A DNA stretch of 64,000 nt, from the NCBI RefSeq assembly GCF_000282455.1, contig NZ_AKJG01000049.1, positions 1 to 64,000 of the forward strand, read 5' to 3'. Shown here one piece after another: positions 17,170 through 24,499 of the stretch (within the stretch, counting starts at the first letter, position 1; each line of letters begins with the position of its first letter). The notes under the pieces were generated by a model. That model was not told the origin of the DNA, made no database searches, and saw nothing but the letters and a program-made list of their open reading frames with translations. Source of the stretch: Pseudomonas sp. GM74. GTDB taxonomy: Bacteria > Pseudomonadota > Gammaproteobacteria > Pseudomonadales > Pseudomonadaceae. The position numbers were made by a program, and so were the translations under genes.

Positions 17170-18845
17170 GGGATCGCTGGCAGGGCAAGTCACAGCGACC
17201 GCGGTTGAAGGGTTATCTCTGGACTGCCGGAGTACTGATAGCTGTTTGGCTTGTTTTTTTGCTCGTCATCATTTACTTGGCACAGGCTGAAAACAGGGAG
17301 CTTAGGGACATGGGAGCCGTTATGCGTTGGGGAGTCGCGAGTATTTTTGGCACGCTGGCAATGATTTACAGCTGTCACTGGCTCGGCAAGACCGAAGCCT
17401 ACCAAGACGCAGAACGGGAGGCCTACAAATCAAAAGTCATGGCCGAAAGAGTCGAGCAAGCCGCTACCCAAGAGCGCACCTATGCGCTGGAAATACGGGG
17501 TACGGGGCTTGCCATTGATAATTGGCATCAATCTTCAATTTGGAGAGAAATCAAAAAGACCAACAGCAACTTCACCTCGATCTATTCGCAAAATCCGAAG
17601 GATTACGACACTACAGTGAGCTCTCGAGAGATCACTCAAAAAATCAATATACGCGTTGCGTTCAAGCATTCGGCCAGTGACTCAGTAGCCTATTGGCCAA
17701 TTCCAGTGTTTGCGATAGCACCACCCAAGCAGCCTGAGGACGCTGGAGCCCCGAACACTATTCTCAGTGGACGCAATGCCGCTACTTTGGGTGTCACGCT
17801 GTTCCTATGGCAGGACGCAGACAATACCACTCACGCCCAGAGCATGATCGAGCGTCTATTCGAGTTCTTTGATGACAACCCACAGGTGCCCCAGGCACTG
17901 ATCGTGAGTCGAGACGGCGATGTCACTCGAGACGGCTATCGCGTGGCGGGCACACCGGGTCTGCAAAATTTCCATGCCGTGCCAACGGTGTACGAAAGCA
18001 TGACTGGTCTACTGGTCACCCGGTCGGATCGGGTTGACCGCTACATCCGTCCCTTTGCTACCCAGGACTCCGAAGACAACCAGATCACAAACACCGACAT
18101 GGGCAAGTTGTGGGCGTTTTACTGGAGTCGTGATGATGCATTTCTTGATTGGCATAAAGAGAGTGAGCGTGCCAAAGGCAGTAAAGGTCATATTCGTCCT
18201 ATTACCACCATGTCCTCCACCTACTGGCAATCCCAACTCCCCACCCTCTGGCAAACCCTGAGCAACCGAGGCCCCGGTCATTTCGAACCCTCCGCATGGC
18301 TACCGGTGCGCTGGGCCGAGCATCAAGTCAAGGAGTTCGATAAAGCCCCGGTGTTGGGCTACCTGCACCGCCCAATCAAAGTCCTGATGCACGACGACAA
18401 GGGCAAACCGTTCAAACCCGCATTACAAGCCAAGGCCCTGCAAGCAGGCTGGCAGCAGGCACTGGAAACCCTGCCCAAAGGTGAAAAACCGGCGCGGGTG
18501 TTTTACGACAGCACCGACAACACCCCTGGCGAAATCGCCCTGACCATCGCCTTGCACGGCCTCAATGTCGATGGAGCCGGTCTCGAATTGGGCAATGTCG
18601 ACGAGGGCTACGACATCGGCCGACGCTTGGGCAACACCGGCGTCAGTAGCGCCTTGGTCGAAATCAACCTCGCCACGATTGCCAGCTATCAGGAAGGTGG
18701 TGTCAGCGCGGTGGTGTACACCGGCGAAGACGGCAGTGTCACCGTGCAAATGGTCCGCCCGCCAGACGAAGCCCGCAAAGCGAAGAACCAGCAAACCCAC
18801 GGCGCCGATCCGTTCAGATTTCGTATGCCGGGAAACAAACCATGA
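17166..18845 (+). CDS. DUF2875 (Tla3-like) effector adaptor, copy 1, two TM segments
   Basis: 559 residues. Two hydrophobic segments open the protein: about 17-39 (YLWTAGVLIAVWLVFLLV) after a basic stretch, and about 52-73 (VMRWGVASIFGTLAMIYS). The large domain after residue 80 is DUF2875, the family of P. aeruginosa Tla3 (PA0259), which helps load Tle3 onto the spike. If both segments insert with the basic N-terminus inside, the domain would face the cytoplasm. The 5' half of the gene looks AT-richer than its neighbours. A paralogue without the first TM segment lies at 19113. ATGA overlaps join it to the lipase and PAAR genes. Confidence 0.85.
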   Translation: MRDRWQGKSQRPRLKGYLWTAGVLIAVWLVFLLVIIYLAQAENRELRDMGAVMRWGVASIFGTLAMIYSCHWLGKTEAYQDAEREAYKSKVMAERVEQAATQERTYALEIRGTGLAIDNWHQSSIWREIKKTNSNFTSIYSQNPKDYDTTVSSREITQKINIRVAFKHSASDSVAYWPIPVFAIAPPKQPEDAGAPNTILSGRNAATLGVTLFLWQDADNTTHAQSMIERLFEFFDDNPQVPQALIVSRDGDVTRDGYRVAGTPGLQNFHAVPTVYESMTGLLVTRSDRVDRYIRPFATQDSEDNQITNTDMGKLWAFYWSRDDAFLDWHKESERAKGSKGHIRPITTMSSTYWQSQLPTLWQTLSNRGPGHFEPSAWLPVRWAEHQVKEFDKAPVLGYLHRPIKVLMHDDKGKPFKPALQAKALQAGWQQALETLPKGEKPARVFYDSTDNTPGEIALTIALHGLNVDGAGLELGNVDEGYDIGRRLGNTGVSSALVEINLATIASYQEGGVSAVVYTGEDGSVTVQMVRPPDEARKAKNQQTHGADPFRFRMPGNKP

Positions 18846-19111
18846 GCCATCCCATTTGCCTGGGCGACACCACCAGCAGCGGTGGCACCGTGGCTTCCTG
18901 CCAGCTCGACGGCACACATACCCTCAATGGAAAAACCCCGGCGGTGTTGGGCGACAAGGCTTCCTGCCCGCTGCATCTGGGCGAGTTTGCCTTCGTCGAA
19001 GGGCATCCGCGCCGGCGTATGAACGGCATTCCGGTCGTATTGCAAGGCCATCTCCTGGCCTGCGGTTGTCATGCCGTGGCGAGCCATGCTTTGAACGTAC
19101 GGGTTATCTGA
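18842..19111 (+). CDS. PAAR-repeat spike tip protein, copy 1
   Basis: 89 residues starting MSHPICLGDTTSSGGTVASC, the typical glycine/proline-poor opening of small PAAR proteins, followed by PAVLGDKASCPLHLGEF, IPVVLQGHLLACGCH. The conserved His/Cys residues that bind the tip metal are present. These proteins sharpen the VgrG trimer of the T6SS. It differs from copy 2 at 20666 at nine of 89 residues. The ATG overlaps the adaptor stop by four bases. Confidence 0.92.
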   Translation: MSHPICLGDTTSSGGTVASCQLDGTHTLNGKTPAVLGDKASCPLHLGEFAFVEGHPRRRMNGIPVVLQGHLLACGCHAVASHALNVRVI

Positions 19112-19112
19112 C

Positions 19113-20669
19113 GTGGAACTTCGGGACATCAACCCAGTACTGCGCTGGGGAATCGCCGCTATTCTGGGGCCCTTGCTGCTGATTTTCAGCACTCACTGGT
19201 GGGGCAAAGCCGTGGCCAGTGAAAAGGCGGGGCTCGCCGCCTATAAAGCCAACGTCATGGCGCAAATCACCGAGCAACAGGCCACGCAAGCGCGGACTTA
19301 TGCGTTGGAAATCCGCGGGGTGGGGCTTGGGATCTACCAGGACCACCAATCGGAGATCTGGCAATTCATCAAGAAGAAAAATAACAACTTTGCGTCGATT
19401 TACTCACGGGCCCCCAAGGATTACACAGACTCACTAGACTCCCGAGAGATCAGCAGAGATATCAAAATCCGAGTCGCCTTCAAACATTCGGCAGGCGCGT
19501 CAGTGGCGTACTGGCCAATCCCGGTATTTTCCATCGCACCGCCCAAGCAACCTTCAGATACCGGGGCTGCGAGCAATATCCTCAACGGTCGCAATGCCGC
19601 CACGCTTGGTGTCACGCTGTTTTTGTGGCAGGACGCGGAGAATACAACCCACGCCCAGGGCATGATCGAGCGCTTGTTCCAGTTCTTTGATGACAACCCC
19701 GAAGTGCCCCAGGCCTTGATCGTGAGCGAGGACGGCGATGTCACGCGAAACGGTTTACGCGTGCCTGGCACCCCTGGGTTGCAGAACGGCCATGTCGTCC
19801 CCACGGTGTACGAAAGCATGGCGGGGCTGCTGGTCACCCGTTCGGATCGGGTGGATCGGTACATTCGCCCTTATGCTACCCATGAGCCTGAGGACAACCA
19901 GAACAAAGACACTGATTTGGGCAAGTTGTGGGCCTTTTACTGGAAGCATTCGCGTGAGTTTCTAGAGGTGTACGAAGAGGCGGAACGTGCCAAAGGCGCT
20001 CAAGATCCCTTAGCTCCTGGCACCATGTCCACCGCCTACTGGCAATCCCAACTCCCCACACTCTGGCAAACCATAAACAACCGCGGGTCAGGCTATTTCG
20101 AACCCTCCCCATGGCTACCCATCCGCTGGGCCCAGCATCAGGTCAAAGAGTTCGACGCCGCGCCGGTGCTGGGCTACTTGCACCGACCAATCAAGGTTTC
20201 GATGCAGGATGAACACGGTCAGCGGCTGAAACCGGCCTTGCAGGCCAAAGCCCTGCAGGCAGGCTGGCTGCAGGCCCTGGAGACATTACCCAAAGGGCAA
20301 AAGCCGGTCCGCGTGTTCTATGACACCACCGACAACCGGGACGCTGAAATTGCCCTGACCAATGCCTTGCATGGCCTGAATACGGACGGCCATGGGATCG
20401 AGCTGGGCAATGTCGATGAGGGTTACGACATCGGTCGGCGTCTGGGCAATACCGGGGTCAGCGGGGCTCTGGTGGAAATCAACCTGGCGACCATTGCCAG
20501 CTACCTGGACGGCGGAGCGAGCGCGGTGGTCTACGCCGGTCAGGACGGCAGCCTGACGGTACAGATGATCCACCCACCGGACGAAGCGCGCAAAGCCAGG
20601 AACCGCGAGAACCGTGGTGTCGACCCTTTCAAGTTCGGCGCCCCAAGTGGCGGTGTACCCAGAACATGA
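19113..20669 (+). CDS. DUF2875 (Tla3-like) effector adaptor, copy 2, one TM segment
   Basis: 518 residues, closely similar to copy 1 along its whole length (shared stretches include NAATLGVTLFLWQDA, IERLF-FFDDNP, PALQAKALQAGW, LGNVDEGYDIGRRLGNTGVS). It starts with GTG one base after the PAAR stop, and the protein begins at the position equal to residue 46 of copy 1, so it lacks the first TM segment. The single remaining segment (about 12-30) would act as a signal anchor and put the DUF2875 domain in the periplasm, where P. aeruginosa Tla3 works. No strong ribosome-binding site precedes the GTG, so expression may depend on coupling. Confidence 0.85.
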   Translation: MELRDINPVLRWGIAAILGPLLLIFSTHWWGKAVASEKAGLAAYKANVMAQITEQQATQARTYALEIRGVGLGIYQDHQSEIWQFIKKKNNNFASIYSRAPKDYTDSLDSREISRDIKIRVAFKHSAGASVAYWPIPVFSIAPPKQPSDTGAASNILNGRNAATLGVTLFLWQDAENTTHAQGMIERLFQFFDDNPEVPQALIVSEDGDVTRNGLRVPGTPGLQNGHVVPTVYESMAGLLVTRSDRVDRYIRPYATHEPEDNQNKDTDLGKLWAFYWKHSREFLEVYEEAERAKGAQDPLAPGTMSTAYWQSQLPTLWQTINNRGSGYFEPSPWLPIRWAQHQVKEFDAAPVLGYLHRPIKVSMQDEHGQRLKPALQAKALQAGWLQALETLPKGQKPVRVFYDTTDNRDAEIALTNALHGLNTDGHGIELGNVDEGYDIGRRLGNTGVSGALVEINLATIASYLDGGASAVVYAGQDGSLTVQMIHPPDEARKARNRENRGVDPFKFGAPSGGVPRT

Positions 20670-20935
20670 GCCATCCCATTTGCCTGGGTGATGCCACCAG
20701 CAGCGGCGGCACCGTGGTTTCCTGCCAGCTCGAAGGCACGCATACCCTCAATGGAAAAACCCCGGCGGTGTTGGGCGACAAGGCGACATGCCCACTGCAT
20801 CTGGGCGAGTTTGCCTTCGTCGAAGGGCATCCGCGCCGGCGTATGAACGGCATTCCGGTCGTATTGCAGGGCCATCTCCTCGCCTGCGGTTGTCATGGCG
20901 TGGCGAGCACTGCTCAGAATGTGCAGGTGGTCTAG
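20666..20935 (+). CDS. PAAR-repeat spike tip protein, copy 2
   Basis: 89 residues, about 90% identical to the PAAR protein at 18842, with changes mainly in the last ten residues. At DNA level a stretch of about 75 bp in the middle of the two genes is identical, more than the flanking adaptor genes, which suggests recent duplication or gene conversion. It overlaps the stop of adaptor copy 2 by ATGA and is the last gene of the operon; a terminator follows. Confidence 0.92.
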   Translation: MSHPICLGDATSSGGTVVSCQLEGTHTLNGKTPAVLGDKATCPLHLGEFAFVEGHPRRRMNGIPVVLQGHLLACGCHGVASTAQNVQVV

Positions 20936-20987
20936 GCCGAAACGCCGGGTTGTTTCTTTGTTGCAGGGCCGCTGGTGGCTCGCGGCG

Positions 20988-21018
20988 TGAAGCCCGGCCT
21001 CACGAGCCGGACTTTTTT
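20988..21018 (+). terminator. Rho-independent terminator of the T6SS operon
   Basis: AAGCCCGGCCTC-acg-AGCCGGACTTTTTT: GC-rich stem with a T6 tail, 50-80 bp after the last PAAR gene and before the GTG of the next small gene. Confidence 0.8.
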
Positions 21019-21069
21019 GCAGGCTAATGATCTATCCTGTGCCTCCCCGATTTCACCCCGGAGACACCT

Positions 21070-21360
21070 GTGCCCGCCCTCACCGCCCGCGAGGTTTACC
21101 AGCCGTTGCGCGATGCCGCCCAGGGTATTCGCACCTTCAAGCGTATCGATGAATACTGCACGTCGAACCTTGTACGGGTCGACATCGACGGCTGGCGCCT
21201 GTTGCTCGATGTCGACGCCGGCCACTTGCGCCACTGCCTGCACGGCCAATGCCCCGATGGCCGCGAATATGCGTTCGACAACGGGCAGCGCTTCGGCACC
21301 GACCCGGTCAGTTTGCTCAGCACCTGGGAACTGGCGCAGATTGAACGGTTGCTGGCCTGA
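21070..21360 (+). CDS. Small conserved Pseudomonas protein (DUF7693-like)
   Basis: 96 residues from a GTG with GGAG six bases upstream. The sequence opens LTAREVYQPLRDAAQG and contains VDIDGWRLLLDVDAGHLRHC and CPDGREYAF, a pattern I recall from small Pseudomonas proteins grouped as DUF7693. No signal peptide or TM segment. It follows the T6SS terminator, so I do not count it as part of that operon, although a role as orphan immunity protein cannot be excluded. Confidence 0.65.
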   Translation: MPALTAREVYQPLRDAAQGIRTFKRIDEYCTSNLVRVDIDGWRLLLDVDAGHLRHCLHGQCPDGREYAFDNGQRFGTDPVSLLSTWELAQIERLLA

Positions 21361-21441
21361 ATCATTCGCAACCTGTCGTTCCCTGGCCGCACTTGTGATA
21401 CACAAGCCGGAGTGATTTCTGCGTCCAAGGAGATTCCGCCC

Positions 21442-22035
21442 ATGCCCCGTTCCCCACGCCTGCCGCACTGGCTGGTCTACGCCCTGCTCGGTTTGCTCGC
21501 CGGCAGCGCCCAGGCCGGCACGACGCCCCCGGCACCCGATGCCCTGCAACCCTTGCTGGCGACGATGAATGAGCGGTTGTCCATCAGTGAGCTGGTGGCG
21601 CTGACCAAGTGGGACAGCGGCAAACCGGTCCAGGACAATGCCCGGGAAGCGCAAGTCATCGCCAACGCCAGGAAGCAGGCGACCCAGCGCCAGCTTGACC
21701 CCGACGATGTCGCCGACCTGATCGCCGCCCAGATCGAAGCCAGCAAACTGGTGCAATACGGTCGAATCGCACAATGGCAAGCGGCGCACAAGGCACCGGA
21801 CACGCCACGACCGGACCTCGTTAACGACATCCGGCCCAAGCTCGACACTCTGCAAAACCAGCTGCTCACGCAGTACGCCGCGTTCCTGCCCTACCGTAAC
21901 GACCCGAACTGCCCGCAATGGCTGGCCACCGAACGCTCGGCGCTGATCAAGGATTACCTGCATGGCCAGGCGATGATTCGTGCGACCGGGGAGCTGTGTA
22001 TTGCGGGGGCGATAACGTCATATGAGCCGGGTTGA
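21442..22035 (+). CDS. Periplasmic gamma-class chorismate mutase
   Basis: 197 residues with a signal peptide (HWLVYALLGLLAGSAQA, cleaved before GTTPP). The mature part matches exported AroQ-gamma mutases: LLATMNERLSISELVALTKWDSG with catalytic Arg and Lys, then AREAQVIANARKQATQRQLD and AAQIEASKLVQYGRIAQW, plus a Cys pair for the C-terminal disulfide (DPNCPQW, GELCIAG). It would convert chorismate to prephenate in the periplasm, where the benefit is unclear. The ATG at 21442 has AAGGAG upstream. Its end overlaps the next gene by 14 bases. Confidence 0.85.
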   Translation: MPRSPRLPHWLVYALLGLLAGSAQAGTTPPAPDALQPLLATMNERLSISELVALTKWDSGKPVQDNAREAQVIANARKQATQRQLDPDDVADLIAAQIEASKLVQYGRIAQWQAAHKAPDTPRPDLVNDIRPKLDTLQNQLLTQYAAFLPYRNDPNCPQWLATERSALIKDYLHGQAMIRATGELCIAGAITSYEPG

Positions 22036-22765
22036 AACCCTCGCCAAAATCCTCCTCGGCCCGTTGTTGCTGATGCAGGGCCTGTACACGCGGCGGGTGA
22101 CGCCCAAGTTGCCGGAGGCCGAAGGTGAACGCCAGGGCGAGGCCGGCAGCGGCGGCGTTCTGCGGTTGTTGATTGTCGGCGACAGCGCCGCGGCGGGTGT
22201 GGGGGCGGCGACTCAAGGTGAAGCGCTCAGCGGTCGGCTGGTCGAGCGCCTGGCCGAGGATTATCAGGTGTCGTGGAAACTCTGGGCGCGCACCGGTCTG
22301 GATTCGCAAGGGTTGCTGGAGCTGCTCGAACAGCATGCCCCCGAGCCGTTCGATGTGGCGCTGTTGTCGATTGGCGTCAACGATGTCACCAGCTCGCTCA
22401 CCCTGGATCAGTGGCTCGCTCGGCAACAGCGATTGATGGCGCTGTTGTGCGACAAGTTCGCGGTGAAGCAGGTTGTGGTGTCGCCGCTTCCGCCGATGCA
22501 CCTGTTCCCCGCCCTGCCGCAGCCGCTGCGCTGGTTTCTGGGGTTCAGGGCGCGTCGTTTCAACACACGGCTTGCGGATCTGGCCGCCGGCATGGATCAA
22601 TGCACGATGCTGACCACCCCGCTGGCGCCCGAACCGGGCTTGATGGCCAGCGATGGTTTTCATCCGGGGCCGATGCTTTATCGTCAATGGGCCGACGATG
22701 CCGCCAGGGTTATCGACCAACGCTTTCGCACCACAACAATAAAAACAGGAGTTGAAGATGTCTGA
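22022..22765 (+). CDS. SGNH/GDSL-family hydrolase
   Basis: 247 residues. An N-terminal hydrophobic stretch (LAKILLGPLLLMQGLY) may anchor it. The SGNH blocks are visible: LLIVGDSAAAGVGA (block I Ser), ALLSIGVNDVTSS (block III Asn) and ASDGFHPGPMLY (block V Asp-His). Such enzymes are esterases, lipases or carbohydrate deacetylases; the substrate is not evident. It overlaps the chorismate mutase gene by 14 bases and the following SnoaL-like gene by eight, so the three are probably one transcript. Confidence 0.85.
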   Translation: MSRVETLAKILLGPLLLMQGLYTRRVTPKLPEAEGERQGEAGSGGVLRLLIVGDSAAAGVGAATQGEALSGRLVERLAEDYQVSWKLWARTGLDSQGLLELLEQHAPEPFDVALLSIGVNDVTSSLTLDQWLARQQRLMALLCDKFAVKQVVVSPLPPMHLFPALPQPLRWFLGFRARRFNTRLADLAAGMDQCTMLTTPLAPEPGLMASDGFHPGPMLYRQWADDAARVIDQRFRTTTIKTGVEDV

Positions 22766-23186
22766 GCTGAACCTGAACCCCAACGTCGCCGCGTCCCTGA
22801 AGCAGTGGCACGCGATGCTCGGCAACCGCGACTTGAGTGGCTTGCCCGAATTGCTCGATCCGCAAGCGGTGTTCCGCTCGCCGATGGCGCACTCGCCGTA
22901 TCCGGGGGCGCCGGTGGTGTCGATGATCCTCAACACGGTCATGAACGTGTTCGAGGATTTTGCCTATCACCGCGAGCTGGCGACGGCGGATGGCTTGAAC
23001 GTGATTCTCGAATTCAGCGCCAGGGTCGGCGAGAAAGAGTTGAAGGGCATCGACATGATCCGCTTCAACGAACAGGGCAGGATTGTCGAGTTTGAAGTGA
23101 TGGTGCGGCCGCTGAGTGGCTTGCAGGCGTTGGGTGAGGAAATGGGGCGGCGGTTGGGGGCTTACCTGAAGGCCACAAAAGCCTGA
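22758..23186 (+). CDS. SnoaL/NTF2-like protein
   Basis: 142 residues with the alpha+beta cone signature of SnoaL-like proteins: an N-terminal helix (LKQWHAMLGNRDLSGLPELL), FRSPMAHSPYPGAPVVSMIL, and strands ending IDMIRFNEQGRIVEFEVMVRPLSG. AGGAG sits seven bases before the ATG at 22758. Small proteins of this fold bind or isomerise hydrophobic ligands; no catalytic set can be claimed here. Confidence 0.75.
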   Translation: MSELNLNPNVAASLKQWHAMLGNRDLSGLPELLDPQAVFRSPMAHSPYPGAPVVSMILNTVMNVFEDFAYHRELATADGLNVILEFSARVGEKELKGIDMIRFNEQGRIVEFEVMVRPLSGLQALGEEMGRRLGAYLKATKA

Positions 23187-23200
23187 CTCAGCAAATTACC

Positions 23201-23292
23201 CTGTGGGAGCGGGCTTGCCCGCGATAGCGGTGGGTCAGTGAGCAAAACGCTGACTGACACTCCCTCATCGCGGGCAAGCCCGCTCCCACAGG
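23201..23292. repeat. REP pair
   Basis: CTGTGGGAGCGGGCTTGCCCGCGATAG and the inverted ATCGCGGGCAAGCCCGCTCCCACAG around a 40-nt centre with TCAGTG/CACTGA-type symmetry. Lies between converging genes and may serve as a shared transcription end. Confidence 0.88.
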
Positions 23293-23325
23293 TTTTGTGT
23301 TTAGTCTGAAATCGGGGACAAGCCG

Positions 23326-24450
23326 TTAAACCATCGGCTGCTGACTGGTCACGCAGTGAATTCCGCCACCGCCCGCGGAGATCGCGTCGATGTCGAGTTG
23401 CACCACTTCACGGTCCGGGTAGAGTTCGGACAGCAGGTCGAAGGCCTTGGCATCCGCTTCCTTGTCGCCGAATTGCGGCGCGATGATCGCGCCGTTGATC
23501 ACGAAGTAGTTGATGTAGCCGGCAGCGAAGTCCGGGTTGTCCTTGCTGAACCGGCTGTTGCGCGGGTTGAGCGGTGGCGAAACGGTATGCACCTGCAATT
23601 TGCGGCCATCGGCATCCGTGGCGTTTTCCAGGATCTGCAGATGGGCGCGAGTGACCTTGTAGTCGTAGGACTCGGGGTCGTTGTCGAGGTTGGCGATCAC
23701 CACCCCGGGCTTGACGAAGCGCGCATAGAAGTCGACGTGGGCGTCGGTGATGTCCTTGCCCTTGATGCCCGGCAACCAGATGATTTTGCGCAGGCCCAGG
23801 CGTTCCTTCAGCTCCTCTTCGACCTCGGCCTTGGTCCAGTCGGGATTGCGGTTGCGGTTGATCCAGCTGCTTTCGGTCATGATCCCGGTGCCGTGGCCGT
23901 CCACTTCGATGCCACCGCCCTCGCCCACCAGTTCGCTGCGCCGGTAATCGGCCTTGGCGTTTTCCGCGACCAGGGCGGCCAATTGCGCATCGTCCTCATG
24001 CTGCTGTTTGTTGCCCCAGCCGTTGAAGTTGAAGTCCACGGCGCCGAGGTTGCCGTTGTCATCGACGACAAAATTGGCGCCGATGTCGCGCATCCAGATG
24101 TCATCCAGCTCGGTGATCACGAAGGTGGTGTTGTGGCTGCCACATTTGCTTTCGGCCAGGCGCCGTTCGCTTTGGCGACAGAACACCGTGACCGGTTCGT
24201 ATTCGGCGATGCTGCGGGCGATCCGGCCAAGGGCGTCTTGCACGTGGGGCGTGAAGTCCTCCCAGATCGCGGCCTGGGCGCCGAAGGCGATGAAGGCCCG
24301 CTGGTGTTTGTCACCTTCATCGGGCATGTACCAGTTGCCTTTGCCGGCCGCGCGCACCGGCAGAGCGGCAAAGCCCAATCCCATGGACGCCACTGCGCCC
24401 AGCCCGGCGATGACCGATACCTGCTTGATGAATGTTCGACGTGTCGGCAT
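23326..24450 (-). CDS. Tat-exported agmatine deiminase family protein (Agu2A'-like)
   Basis: 374 residues. The N-terminus MPTRRTFIKQVSVIAGLGAV is a twin-arginine signal (RRTFIK) with an AxA-like end (VRAAGKG). The mature part is of the peptidyl-arginine/agmatine deiminase fold: TELDDIWMRDIGANFVVDD, GGGIEVDGHGTGIMTESSW, DAHVDFYARFVKPG and the catalytic cysteine in GGGGIHCVTSQQPM. It is the last gene of a set equivalent to agu2ABCA' of P. aeruginosa PA14, where A' is likewise a second, exported deiminase. It should act on agmatine or a related guanidino compound in the periplasm. A strong hairpin separates it from the binding-protein gene. Confidence 0.87.
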   Translation of the reverse strand: MPTRRTFIKQVSVIAGLGAVASMGLGFAALPVRAAGKGNWYMPDEGDKHQRAFIAFGAQAAIWEDFTPHVQDALGRIARSIAEYEPVTVFCRQSERRLAESKCGSHNTTFVITELDDIWMRDIGANFVVDDNGNLGAVDFNFNGWGNKQQHEDDAQLAALVAENAKADYRRSELVGEGGGIEVDGHGTGIMTESSWINRNRNPDWTKAEVEEELKERLGLRKIIWLPGIKGKDITDAHVDFYARFVKPGVVIANLDNDPESYDYKVTRAHLQILENATDADGRKLQVHTVSPPLNPRNSRFSKDNPDFAAGYINYFVINGAIIAPQFGDKEADAKAFDLLSELYPDREVVQLDIDAISAGGGGIHCVTSQQPMV

Positions 24451-24474
24451 GTGCTTTCCTGAAATCCGGGGTTT

Positions 24475-24494
24475 GGCCGGCCCGTGGGCCGGCC
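24475..24494. promoter_or_regulatory. Intercistronic hairpin between binding-protein and Tat-deiminase genes
   Basis: A perfect 9-bp GC stem, GGCCGGCCC-gt-GGGCCGGCC, occupies most of the 49-nt gap. It has no T-run on the minus strand, so it is more likely an mRNA stabiliser or processing block that sets different levels for the flanking genes than a full terminator. Confidence 0.5.
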
Positions 24495-24499
24495 GGTGA

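Noticed and set aside
21070..21360. Immunity gene of the T6SS lipase
   Set aside because: It follows the operon's terminator, has its own start, no signal peptide, and resembles a widespread small Pseudomonas protein; kept only as a remote possibility.
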